Source: Apostichopus japonicus (Eukaryota; Echinodermata; Holothuroidea; Aspidochirotida; Stichopodidae). From it: DNA of 64,000 nucleotides. Shown one piece after another: positions 36,307-49,649 of the stretch; position 1 is the first letter of the stretch; each line of letters starts with the position of its first letter. Location of the stretch: positions 792,001 to 856,000 of the forward strand of contig NC_092562.1 in the NCBI RefSeq assembly GCF_037975245.1, read 5' to 3'. Below the pieces are notes generated by a model. The model was not told where the DNA came from. It saw nothing but the letters and a program-made list of their open reading frames with translations, and did no database searches. The translations under genes were made by a program, and so were the position numbers.

Positions 36307-36871
36307 GTAAATCACTTTGTTTTTTGAGTTGCGAAATTGGTATCAAATTATTGATACAAAGCTATGTCTAACGACTTCTCAAGTTTCATTATCAAATAAA
36401 AATGAAATAAAAAGAAACCAGTTAAAGAGTAAATCCAAACTTACAAATGTGATTAATACTAAATATGAGCTTAATTAATGAATCATTGGAGTGATTCGAT
36501 TAGTGACGATCACGTGATTCAAACACCTGGGTTGTCTGTCTCGTTTTCACGAAAGGTGTTCGATACAGTTGTTTTGTGTAGAATAAGTATCAATATAGGC
36601 CTAGGTGCCCAATGCCAATGAACTGTTTTACAATCAACACCCAACTGCCAACGTGCACATGTATATCCAGGTGTTTTGAGTGTAAAGAGCAAACACGCGG
36701 TATATTGTAACAACCACAAAAACAGTGTACTAAATATCGAATTTATTTACCTGACAAGAACAAGGACCAAAGTAAACCTTCTAACTGGGCTGACACAAAA
36801 AAAGAAGGAAAACAAAATTCTGTATAGTGTAAAAGGTTAACAGTGGTTACTTGCCACGGGTTATCCTACTG

Positions 36872-36981
<110 letters not shown>

Positions 36982-37867
36982 TGGTGGAGTGTATCCGTTA
37001 AGTTTATGGCATTCTGGAATGTATGTCCACAATGTTGAAGATGTTACTATGAAACAAAATAACAATTTACGTATGAATACTTGGACTAAAATGGGCACAA
37101 TTGTCTACTGCCAAAAAACAAACAAAAGAAACGAACAAGAAAACTACAAACTAGAAAGATTAAATAAGAAACTATATGAAAGCTCTTCATTTTGAAATTA
37201 TTTGAATATATATGATACAAATACATCATTTTCGAAAACGAAGATTTTAATTAATAGCATTCGCATGGAACGATGTTCTGGCTACTTGCCGGAAAAAAAA
37301 TGTTATTACAATAATTTAAAAAAAAAGTGTAGGGATCTCTCCGAGAGTTTGATATAAAATGTAAATTATAATATTGTTAGGTTAAACATGCTATAACTTG
37401 TCACTGTCATATAGGTGTCACTCGTTTTAGTATGCTGTTCAACTTACGTTAGGTGAAAAATGCAGTTTTGATTTGACTGAACCAAACGAATTGTTTGAAA
37501 ATGATCGGACAATTTCCTGGCGAATGGTTCGTTAATTGATTTTAAAGCCACCCCAATCTTTACCCCTCATTACCCCCCCCCCCCTCCCCATACACCCTGT
37601 CTAATGCCACAGTTCATGGCAATAATTTTCCATTGAGGTTTCAATTAATCAGAAACAATTTGGTATTTCTTATCTGTCAATCATACTCTATTACCACTCA
37701 TCATCAACAAACCACATTTACATATTCCTCGAGTTGACAGTCATAACAATGCAACCGTTAGCAATACCCTAATAACCGCAAAAACTTTAAAGCAGAAATA
37801 ATCTCTTAGCCAATACGGCTACATTCCTGTTGCACGAGAGAGAAAACTTCAAAACTGTTTGGACTCC

Positions 37868-37901
37868 TCCCCCCCCCGCCCCCCGCCCCCCCCCCCCCCC
37901 C
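37868..37901 (-). repeat. C9-G-C6-G-C16 tract (G-quadruplex capable on minus strand)
   Basis: An almost pure C run with two G interruptions, about 630 bp upstream of the DMRT start codon. The complementary strand carries more than four G runs and could fold into a quadruplex. Confidence 0.8.
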
Positions 37902-38526
37902 GACTTGACTTGTCTTATCAACTTCGCTTTTACAGACTTCCACGCTCGGGTCAGTCCCACTCCTACCCTATCAAAGTGTCATTGTATAAATTCAGAAAAA
38001 AAAATGGGTAACATAACCAACCAACAAGCAAGCATACAACACATATAGTATAATTTTCCGTACATGTGCGATCGTACAAGAAAGTTTGCGAACTTACAAC
38101 TTGCTGTGTTTTGATTGGTGGAAAAATGAACCAATGGCAAACTTGCATACTTGTAGCTTGTGGGTATCTCTATTATGTGGCAATAAAGAGCTAATTGCTT
38201 GATGAGTGCAGGGAATTATAATACGTTGTAAATATTGACGTATCACGTACACGGTCTCCTACTAGTTTAAGAGGGCTAAGGGAAGGCTTGCTTGGACTTT
38301 TAAAAGTACATTCCCGTCTTAAGCCAAGCTGACCTCGCTTTCGAGACATTTTATTCTCCAACAAGGATCGATTTCGACACATCAACGACACAAACTCTCC
38401 TTTTCTGGTTTCACTTCTTTTCGATGGTGTTTCCGATCCAAAGTGTATTGTTGTTTTATTTTCCGTTGAATTTCGCTGGATTTTAAGAGAGTTGCTCCAT
38501 CCAAAAGTTGACCAAACTAAGCCTAT

Positions 38527-38950
38527 ATGATAATTCGAAGAATGTTTTCTGCTGTAGATCATTCATCCATGGACATGCGGACCTTATCTCTCCTTCGAGG
38601 ACCATTGACCGAAAAGGGTGCACGGAAACCCAAATGCGCCCGTTGCCGTAACCATGGCGTGATTTCGTGGCTGAAGGGCCACAAGCGGCATTGTAGGTTC
38701 CGAGATTGCCGGTGTCCTAAGTGCAACCTCATCGCGGAGAGGCAGAGGGTCATGGCGGCCCAAGTTGCATTAAAAAGACAACAGGCGGCGGAGGACGCGA
38801 TTATAATGGGCCTTAGGGCGTGTTCCCCCGATGGACATTATGGCTATCTTCCTCAAGGACCGATTTTTGGGTCGAGAGGAGAAACTGAGGCAGACGATCT
38901 TGACAAAGATTCACTCGACGGAGGTGACACGGATATTCAAGACGTTGCAG
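38527..38950 (+). CDS. DMRT transcription factor, exon 1 (DM domain)
   Basis: The first coding exon of a doublesex/mab-3-related transcription factor, a nuclear DNA-binding protein. Residues ~33-80 form the DM domain. Intertwined zinc ligands are C37, C40, H52, C56 (site 1) and H43, C61, C63, C66 (site 2), followed by the recognition helix containing [17 protein letters not shown]. The downstream AAEDAI...GLR and LPQGPIFG motifs resemble Dmrt93B/dmd-4-type proteins more than the ARELQLLYG of DMRTA2, from memory. The first ATG (38527) follows a stop by two codons and has T at -3. The ATG at 38542 has A at -3 and may be the true start. The exon ends GCAG|GTAAGT, a canonical donor, leaving one base of a split codon. 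Read-through would add only 11 residues and give a DM-only form. Confidence 0.95.
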
Positions 38951-39465
38951 GTAAGTTTATGAAAAAAAGAACGAAATCATCATAATAAAAGTTGATAAAT
39001 AATTGATTAAAAAGTAAAATAATTAGCAGGAAAAATATAACTAAACGGGAATGTTATGAAACCGATCATTTATCCAAAAGTGTAACGTGACAACAGATTT
39101 ATTTATGGTCTGATGTTTTAATCGAGCAACAGGTTCTCAAATCCGTGTATGCTAATTTCAGAAAAATCTTAAGAAATATCAGGGAAAGGGTGCAAATTGT
39201 TTTTAGACCTAATTCATTTATGATATGATATTTTCTTTCAGTTATAGTTTTCTTTTAGTCAGTCAGCCAACATTCACGAAAATGAATGAAAGTGTAAATC
39301 ATATTGTCAAAGTGTGTGTAATGCATTAAATTATTTAATTAGCATAATAAGAACATACTAAGAGAATATTCGTTAATGGTATTACAACTATTGTTTTAGT
39401 ATAAACTTCCCTTCACCCCAGATAAATGAGTTATTGTCGTTAGTATTGCATGAAACCTAATCAGT

Positions 39466-39499
39466 ATAATATATATATGTATAGGCCTATATATATCAG

Positions 39500-39540
<41 letters not shown>

Positions 39541-39600
39541 AACATACATAAATATATATGTGTGTTTACATATATATAAAAATATATTCATGAAGGTGAC
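39466..39600. repeat. degenerate TA array
   Basis: TA runs interspersed with AGGCCTATAT, CATAAATA and GTGTGT segments. Confidence 0.8.
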
Positions 39601-40426
39601 ATATAAAGACTATTTTATACTGATTATTTTTCATGCATTTCTAAAAAACAATAACTCTATTTTTTCCTGGAGACGCTGAAATTACTTCAGGAATGCAAAT
39701 ATAAATACACTAAAACAAATACAATCATATTTGTTGGCAAAAACCTACGTTGCAAAAAGTAACACCTTTCGTCCAGTGAAGTCAAATGTGTTTCTGCAAG
39801 CATGATTTACATCCGATAAATAAAGGCGGTTCTAAATTTCAAACTATCGTGATTTTTTAATGTCACAATAAAGTTGATTTCTTAGAACATTCAACTCTCT
39901 GTTGTTTCATATTCACCTCTTTCTGTAAAACAAAAAATCAATGGTACAATTATATGTTCTAAGTCAATGAACTCATGACATTGATATTATGAAACAGTAA
40001 TTAATTAAGTTTTGGACCAATATTTTTCATTAACTCTTTTTGGATTGTACCAGAGACAAATTACCTTTTTATTGTCTCACACCCCCTGTCGAATTCTAAC
40101 AGTGCGATTTCTTTCTCTATTTCTGAAAGTTATGTTTACTTCGAAACATTGGTATGTACTGAGTGCTCCGTATAACCAGAGTTTAAACGGAGGGTATGTG
40201 GGTGGGAGAAATAAACATAAAATATACAATCGTAGGAAAATTAAAATCGACGAAAGAAAAGAAAGAAGGTTGTTTTTTTTAGTCGCTTTAAATTGTTATG
40301 GGAACGAAATTTGGTTCAAATGTTACATTCTGCTTTGATGATTATTTTTCTGTGCAGTGACTGAAATGCTTAATAAAAACAAATTTATCATAGCTTGTTC
40401 CAAGCTCATACTAATAAAATAAACTT

Positions 40427-40428
<2 letters not shown>

Positions 40429-40494
<66 letters not shown>

Positions 40495-40549
40495 ATGTAT
40501 ATATGTGTATGTATGTATATATATATATAAATATATATTTATATATATT

Positions 40550-40585
<36 letters not shown>

Positions 40586-40610
40586 CATACATATATTCAT
40601 ATATACATAA
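40429..40610. repeat. (TA)n/(TG)n compound microsatellite
   Basis: A TA run (40429-40481), then TGTG/TATG variants and further TATA/CATA blocks. Confidence 0.9.
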
Positions 40611-43600
40611 ATACATATTTTTTGTCAATTTTGTGCTTTGTTTTTACACTATACCAGACAACCTATTCAGTAAATAATGCATTGTAATATAAACTTATTC
40701 TCATACAATTGAAAGCCTATACCCCGTTCATCAATCAATGTCTTCCGAGCCGGTCCCCATCACGCTACAAACAACTATCCCCTATTCCTGACTCCTTGCA
40801 AGCCTTTACGTATTTTTTCATGAGTGGATGCAGCTCACAGACGCTTTCGTATCACCCCACCTATACTGCTTTATTAACAATATCTCCCCCATTATCATCT
40901 TGTACAAGAAGCAGTAAAGATATTAAATGGATTGTTAAGCCGCATAGACACAATCCTAATCGTTCGTGAAGTATATTTCTTTGGTCAATTTAACATTATA
41001 AATATTTGCACACTCGATCGTAAATCAATCTTTCATCTCGGAAACAATTTATCTTGTTAACTTTGTGACAATATGTATTTCTATAACCGCAATCCAGAGA
41101 CGCAGACAGATTTTCATGTGTCAAAAAAGAAAATGACTCGTTGTTATTTTCCATCTTCCAACTTTCATTATTTCTTTTATCGAAGAATTGACCAGCTTTC
41201 CAAATGATAATGAATTACGTACTCACAGAACTATATAGTGACAATGTTTTGTAAAATTCTGAACTGACGGAGGGAAGCTAAGTATATACACAAATATAAT
41301 AAAATTATATATATAAAAAAAAATCACAAGAAATGAAAGAAGATCTAGTGTGTTATTGTAAACCTTTCCATTTATAATTTCGATGTGATATTTCGATTTT
41401 TAATTCCTGGGCATTTTTTCTTAACATGTTTTAATAATGAATTATATTATAACCAACATTAATATGTCAAGAATACTAACCCAAATAAGATTTGTAACCC
41501 AATAATTTGTTAATTCATACATTGGTATTTTTTAAATCTTTTTAAGCTGATTCCTAGATATCACATCGTTTCCTTTATCATTCAAAATCGACTTGGATTT
41601 TTTAGAATTTTAAACCACTGTGAAAAGAGCTGAACGGTTGAAAAAAGTTGGATGAAAAGAGGAAAAAAACAAAACCGTTCCTTTTTTTCCAAGATATTAC
41701 AAAAGGTATAAAACTTAAATATAAATAAATAAATCTCATGTTCTGGTCAATATTCTCATTACTATTTTTTAAATTGCAAATACCATTACATAATAAATAA
41801 CTATAGATAAAATCAATATGAATTCTAGTTTCCCTTATCATGACTAAATTTGTAACCATGTATTGATGCATAGCCTATACACATGGACAGAAATCGATTT
41901 GTTTACATTGTGCATAAATGTAGGTTATAGTAGTAGTAGTAGTAGCGTCAGGATTTGGAATGCATTGTATACCTAACCTCAAATAATTTGTGAAATTGAG
42001 AAATGTAAGGATATTATCAGATGAGGTAGATAATAATTATACAAGCAAATTAATGAAACCTCAGAATTTGCCATAATACAGAAACCATTATAAACGACAA
42101 ACGTACCGGTAACTACCATATGCACATTAAATCATTTCTTAAAATGTATCCGTTTTTATCTTGTTTGATATTATTTAGTAGGTGGGAAAATAGTTAAATT
42201 CATATTACAGATCTTGTTCAATTTATCAAATAGTAAACCCAAATATTAAAATTCAGTTTAATTAATATTCATTTTATTATTATTTATTCAACACTTCTTA
42301 TTCAACGTTAGCTTACATCAAATCATATTGCTTACTTTTCATTACACTTTATAGTATATAAATTTTGATATGTAGAGAAGGACTCCGGTCTGTCAATTTT
42401 TTAAAGATTTTTCTTTCTTTGTCCACTGTTTATTGTAGCATTATTATTATTATATTTCTCTATATATAACTATGCCATATTTAAATCGATTGAAGAAACC
42501 CTTTACTAACTGCAGTAATATTTCTTGACCCTTATTAATAACAATTTAAAGCTGTTTCACGCTAAACAAAAAGTTCTGAGGATGGTATAGACAATATTAA
42601 TTTTATTATAAAATACTTGAGAGTACCGTTCGGTGGGGTTCAGTTAACATTTTTCGTACTACTGACAAAAAGAAAAAGCAAATAATTCATATCAAACTGC
42701 CAAGGTAGATTTATTTCTCTTAAAAAGTTACACCCGACATTGTACGTACATTTTGAAAGATGATGTTAATTTTTACCTAAATACGAAACCAAGATAAACT
42801 AAAAGAGGGGAAATCATGTGTTTTTCATAAAAAAGATTATTAAAAAAAGAAAGATTTTTTTTAAAATTTGTCACTTGGCCTGACCATGTCCGAAAGTAAG
42901 AAACTGTATTCACAAACACACAAACGTACGGAAACTAACGTGCCTGTGTGTGAATTAGGAAAAAATGGATCCATGCGTGGAAAGCTTATATTAATGTTGT
43001 TTCTTTTCTTCAAATAGTTTTCTTTCCTTCTTTGACGATAGTTTGAACATTAAATTCAAGAAAAAAAAAAGAAGAAAAAAATCATCGGTTATTAAGAATT
43101 ATTTGAATTAAACATCAAAATCAAATTCCATTTATGATTCTTGAAACTTTTCATTCTCGTTTAGATTAGTCATGTTAGAGTCTTAAGAGTATACGCACTC
43201 GAAATATTGTTGACAAGATGTAATATTTAACAGAATTTGAAGTATTGATTGATAATTTTTGCAAATTTTATCTATGAAATCTTTGAAAAATTATTTTCAT
43301 ATAATTTAGTTTTGATTGCCTTATTTCTGGTATCATGTGACGCATCATTAACACGACAATTCCCATGGACCCGTTTGTATTGTCGCAATCTTTAGCTGAA
43401 AGCCGAGAGAAAATAGGTCGAAAAAAGAATTTAGAGGGAGAGAGAGAAGAAGAAAAATAAAAATTTGTAGTATTCGCACTGCATGGAACCCCATTCAAGT
43501 ACTTAAAACGCCCTTTTTTAGCATTTCGTTACAAAATGATTTCGCACCATGAAAATAAAGGAAGACATTTTTAACATCGACGAATCCCTTCAAATGATCT

Positions 43601-46382
43601 TTGATCACGTGATCATAATTATATTATGAGTCGATTGAAAGTCTTGCCGTCCTTTTTCGTATTTTGCTGTAAATTTGATATTAGAGTTACGATTATGAAA
43701 GACATTAACTCATTACTATGGTTTTGTTTTTCTTCGGTGAAACATTCTTCCAACAAAAAAACAATTTCTAAATTTCTCTCCCTATGGATTTAGGTTTTCC
43801 ATAAAAACTGATTCTCAATAAACAATTGAAAATGTCACATCATTATTTTTTTAGAAGAAAAAGTTGGCTTGCAGATCCTAATCAAGTACCTTTATAGGTA
43901 GATAAGTATATATATGACAAGCCTTGGTTTGTTTTTAATTCCAGGAAATACAACATTATTTCATTCCTCTGGTTATACCATCTCAAAAACAAAACTGCCA
44001 CAGAAAGTTGTTACCACTCTCTGTTTTCTGATGAAGATCAGTGCAATAATCTTAACGATATGTTTTCATACCTTCATTTTGAATATTCTAGTTTTAATAT
44101 TTTTAATACATTTGAACCCAATACATATTAACTCGATTTCAACAACAACAGCCGTTTCATATGGCTTGGGTGTTTGCTTTGAATTAAACCTATACAGTGA
44201 GAATTTGAAATGAATGTGGTTACCATTTAGTTGGGTTTGTTTCTTAGTACCATCGCTGTTAAATGTATACTTTAGTCAAACATGTTCCTCATCATGTCAC
44301 GCCAAACGTTTAGTTAAGTCCTATATCAGCAAACGGAATTCTGACGTGTCACTGCTGTAATAGGTTGGCGAGTGACATAGTTTTTGTCCTATAGTGCCGC
44401 CGTTAATGTATCGTTTGCCTTTGTGTGTGATTTATTAAGCCATTTGTTTGACTTACAATTGATTTATTTTAATAATTGATCAGGGAACTAAACAAAATCC
44501 TCATTTTTGAATTATTTATACATGTTAACGTGTGTCTATATATAAACAGATACAAAACAATTACTGTAGAATCTTTCCTTTACTGTATACTGTATACCTC
44601 AGAGATCTTAACTGCAGTAGGCCTAATACAAGTTACGCAAAAAATCAAAACCAAAAACAGAAAAACACTTTTCTAAAGCTTTGGTGGTTCATCTAACATG
44701 AAATGGTTTTGGTAACGCATTATAATATCCCGACTCATTTGCCACAAAATTTAAACTTTTCATTCTTACATTTGGCTAAATTTCACCTTTGGAGGTACAG
44801 CATGTGTGTGGCCCTGTCAATGTTAAAGTCATTACGAATATTTCATAGTGTAATTCCATGCACGTACCGTATACGTCAAGTCCTAATTCTTGATTTAAAG
44901 GTAAACGTTTTGAAATTTCGTATGTTAGGTTATGTTGATGTATACACCTCTTTAATAGTAAAGCATACTTATTGTCCATTTAGTTATTAAATCAAATTGC
45001 TTAACTCTAATGCAAAAAGGAAACTGTATTATAACTTTTAAATTTTACAAAACTAAAACTATTTCGTGAAAATGCATGTTTCACCACAAAAAAAAAATGC
45101 CTTTATATTTTCTGTGTCTTTGTTTATGTAGGCGTCTACCACGTGACACAGATATAGATAAACATTCTTGACATATACATATAGACGGGGTTAAGTCTTG
45201 TAAGGTGCATCCTTCCATCATGAACTGTGTCCGTTTCTTGCTCTATGCATTAGTTCCATTGGTGTATATTATATCTGAAATGTACTAAAAATCATTCAGC
45301 CTGATGTTTATTCTAAGACCACGCGTACATCACACTAGCTGAACAAGTCTTCTATAGATCTAGTATTCTGTAGTCTAGTCTGGTCTGGAGATGTCTGGGC
45401 GACAAAATTTTCATAATCAAATGGAAATGGTGGGAAATAATCGCTAATTAATTCCCAATTTGGGAGTCAATCTTGGGGGTTATCTTATTTTGAACCATTG
45501 CGATCTTCTTAGGTTGCTTACTTAATTTTAATCAATTATTTAATAATCATTAATTAAACGATTAACTAAAAAAATAGATGTTTTCATTCCTTTCACTTCA
45601 TGGCTTTATTCTGTATGTGACATAGTTACCACATACAAACACAGAAAACTGATTTGTGTTGTACAACATTCGCATACAAAATTTGGTAAAAAAAAAAACA
45701 AACAAACAAACAAAACAGACATGAAATATTTTATTTTCATCATTATATTATAAGTATTTTACCCTTTGGTAATAGTTAGAATTAAGATGTGCGGTTTGTT
45801 TCCAGACAGGTCTAGTATGTAACACATAAATATATGGTACATTACGGCAGGCATCGTCACGAGCCGATTTAAATGTGAAATAAAAAATTCCAGCAATTGT
45901 TTTTTTTTTTAACTTCTTTCGTCACTCAAATTATAATCACGTGGTATACCGTTCTAGTGGAAACAAAATTGACTTTGAAATTTGAGCAGCATGTTCAAGT
46001 AGAAATTGTCGAGATGTCCTATTCTAGGCCTAGTTTTCAAATTTGATTTACAAAAAAAAAGCAAGCAAGCAATATATATAATCCATATGCATCACTCTAA
46101 ATCGACGTGAATTTCTGAAAGAATTAAGATGGGTTAGATGTTAAGTACCGTAGCTAATACACAATTGATTTAGAAAGGGTTTTTTCTTCTCTAGAAGTGT
46201 AAGTAACGAGATACGTGGGGAATGAGATTTGTATTATTAAAGGATATAAGCCCAATTCGTTGGTAATTAATTTCTTTTTTGAAGGAACGCAGATATTGTA
46301 TCTATACATTAAATATTTTCCACAGGGCATAAAGATCTCAGGTTCTTTTTCGTCTTCTTTATTATTATTATTCTTATTTTTT

Positions 46383-46440
46383 AGGGGGAGGGGAGTGGGT
46401 GGGGGGATGAGGTGAGGGGAGGGGTAGGGTGGGGTGGGTG
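46383..46440 (+). repeat. G-rich tract in DMRT intron
   Basis: At least eight runs of three or more G within 58 bp (GGGGGAGGGGAGTGGGTGG... to GGTGGGGTGGGTG). On the sense strand this could form a quadruplex in DNA or in pre-mRNA. Confidence 0.75.
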
Positions 46441-48183
46441 TTACTAGATTTCACACTTTGAGGTGCGAGTGTAATGTCCCGAAATACGATAATGTGTATA
46501 AAGGCAAAACGTCGACAACGAGTACATGAGTAAATGAGTACAAACCCATGAGTAAGAGTGTGTTAAAGTTTACTTTTTGAGTACAAAAAGAGACGGACTC
46601 GAGTACAACAAGTACATGGTGAAAGTTAAGTTGAAAGAAATTAATTTATCTACTTATCCGTTGTTACTGAATAAATACTCCAACCGTAACCATATTGAAT
46701 GGAATCCACCCAAACACATACAAGAAACAGATAATAAAATAGGAATGAATGAATGAGGAAAAGTCTATTACGTAATTTAACATTTGTTTTCAATTTTCAG
46801 TTTCATAGGCTTGCTCAGAGATATGAAATGTTGAAATGTGAGTGTCATTGGTATGGGATCATTGCGGAATAATTGCTGAATAATATGTGATATGTCCTAC
46901 ATGGAAATACATCCAAAATTGTCTTTATGTTCCCTGGGATATAATTTCAATCACGTGAAGTCATGCTAGTTAATGTTGGATCAAGTATATTGTTGTTAAG
47001 AGAGTCGTCATGGGGATCAAGTGATCCCATAAAATTATACAGAGATTTCAGTTGTAAGAATAGTAAAATGAAATAATAAAAGACAATGGCATTTTGTTGT
47101 AACATCCTTATGTTTTGCCTCGCAAACCATTTTGTTACGTCGATATGGGAAATGGACCTAGTGTGAGGTTTTTATATTACTTATTTTAATATGTATACTT
47201 ATATTTACTTTTATTATTATGTATATTGTACTTCATATGTGAAAACCTAATTACCTTATACCGTTAAGAGAGCACACCCACACCAATGCAATAAAACAAA
47301 ACTATTTCAACAGAAAACTGATCACCTATATATTCGTGATAACATGTAACTCTACAGTCTTATAGTCTGACTGATATGAGTCATATTTACTAGTGTTATA
47401 TAGAGACCATCTTAACATTATCTGTATGAATTTAAGTAAATCCATATATCAATTCTTTAATATCGCATGACTAGACTAGCTTCAATGCATATATGCGTCA
47501 AATCACATATTGCGAAAAACAATCACCCCGTCCGTCCTATAGCAAATGTGCAAATTGAAATAGGCCTATATTACACCCCTTTCAGATTCCCTCTTTATGT
47601 TTTTGGACAACACTTTTTTACATGTAGAGAGTCAGGTGAATAGGTGTTGCTTGAAGCCTCTATTGAGTTTGACAGACACGTTTGGTACACTGTATGGTAA
47701 ATAGGCTCTTATAATCCGCTTCGGCATACAAATATCATTTGTACGGGTGCACCTTTATAAAATTACTCAATTTGTAACATGTCAGCCGCAGGCCAAAAGA
47801 AGAACTTGTTATCAAGTTTTTGCCCCCGGAGGTCTGTTTGACGAAACTGACACTTTTTTGTGTGTGTTAGTGAGTGTGTGTGTATGTCTTGTACGCGATT
47901 GCAGCTCAAAAAAAAAAATGAATCCGAAGAAAAGAGTTTGGGATGAATAGGCCGTCACGTTTACGGACAAAAAAACAGAGAGAAGAAAAGTTTTTCAAGT
48001 TCACACCAAAAAACTTGTTTAACGAGCCTAACAAAAGATCCCTCTGTCTGTCATTTAGCCTGAGTTTGTGCAAGGCAAATACAGTTGACTTTCAAGAGCA
48101 GAATTGCACGTCCGAAAAACACAAGGCCTGGTGAGCGATTGAATCCTGAGGAGTAACAAAAGAATGTATATATCTATCTATCT

Positions 48184-48302
<119 letters not shown>

Positions 48303-49602
48303 CTTGAAACAACAAAATGATCGAGACAAAAGACAGAGAGAAAAGACAATAACAACAAAAAATATCGCAGATCTGTAATTTACTGAGATAAGATACTTTA
48401 AGAGACAAATTAGGCCTTCTTTTATATTAATATTTTCCCTTTTCTTCTTAACGAAATACAGTACATTTAAAATGTTGAATTTTGAGTAAAATTTAACAGG
48501 TTATTATCAATTATGAAATTAAATGGAATCATGTGATCACGTGTGTGGGATAATAATGACTCATATTCTTTTATCGCACCATCCCCCACCCAAAAAGAAA
48601 GAAGAATTCGAGAATTAGGGGGGGGGGGAAGCTGTTTTCATCCCACCCTGTTAATCACTGCTGAGATATAGAGGCGATAAAATATTACAAGAACGTATTC
48701 ATTCATTCAGTCATTCAGAAGTAACTCTTTAAAAGACACGGGCTACAAAATTAAAAAAGAAAGATAAAGAAATGAACTTAAGAAACAAGAAAGAGGGAAG
48801 AAAAGCCATCCACTTTGTGGTCATCAAACTATCTTCAAGTGTTGGCTCGTGAGAGATAATAATTTTGTTCTTTTCTTTTGACTTGTCAGAAACAAAGTCT
48901 CCCCCTCGGGAAGGGAAAATAGAAATTGTGAAACACTCCTTTTTTCTCTCACTTCCCACTCTGATCCGTAAATTTGGTTGTTTCTAATTTATGCGTTGTC
49001 TCGTTTGAATGTAATCAAAATTGCTTCCCAAGTATCCTCATATAGGGCGAAATTGACACACAAGTATTAGTTTTGCCAAAGGGCTCAACCACTCTACGCC
49101 ACAAACAAGCGCCTGAGCATAAGAGGACCCTCTCAAAATGGTTGTATATATTTTGTACAAAAGCGTATAACATAATAATCGATAGGAGCTCACATGATAG
49201 AGAAAAAGAGTGTTACTTGTATTGGTACATGCTCCATTTAAATGCAATTAGGCGAGAGACAAGTGTGGGTCTACAAGGAATTTATGCACACTTTACTGTC
49301 ACTTCTTAACACGAAAAATATTTCCCCTTTCTCTGATTTCTAGTGCTTCTAGCTAAGAACATGACTAGACGGAATGTCTTCTAAGATCTTGCATATGCAT
49401 GAAACATCAAAATTATGAAACAAGCGACTGTCAAAAAAAAAAGCCAGGAAAAGGAAAACACGTCCACAACTTTGCAGATTGTCACGTCTTTGCTAAGATC
49501 ATTTAATAAACCGTAAACATAGGCACAAAAAACAAACAAAAAAACAATAAAAGCATGTTCATTTAATATTCATGTCATCTGAGATTTGAAAATGTTGTGC
49601 AA

Positions 49603-49646
<44 letters not shown>
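49603..49646. repeat. (TA)n microsatellite
   Basis: A TA run of about 22 units. Confidence 0.95.

Positions 49647-49649
<3 letters not shown>

Noticed and set aside
38191-38562. 123-codon minus-strand open frame overlapping the DMRT start
   Set aside because: No domain or family signature. It lies in the probable DMRT 5' UTR and antisense to exon 1, where less AT-rich sequence makes stops rarer by chance.
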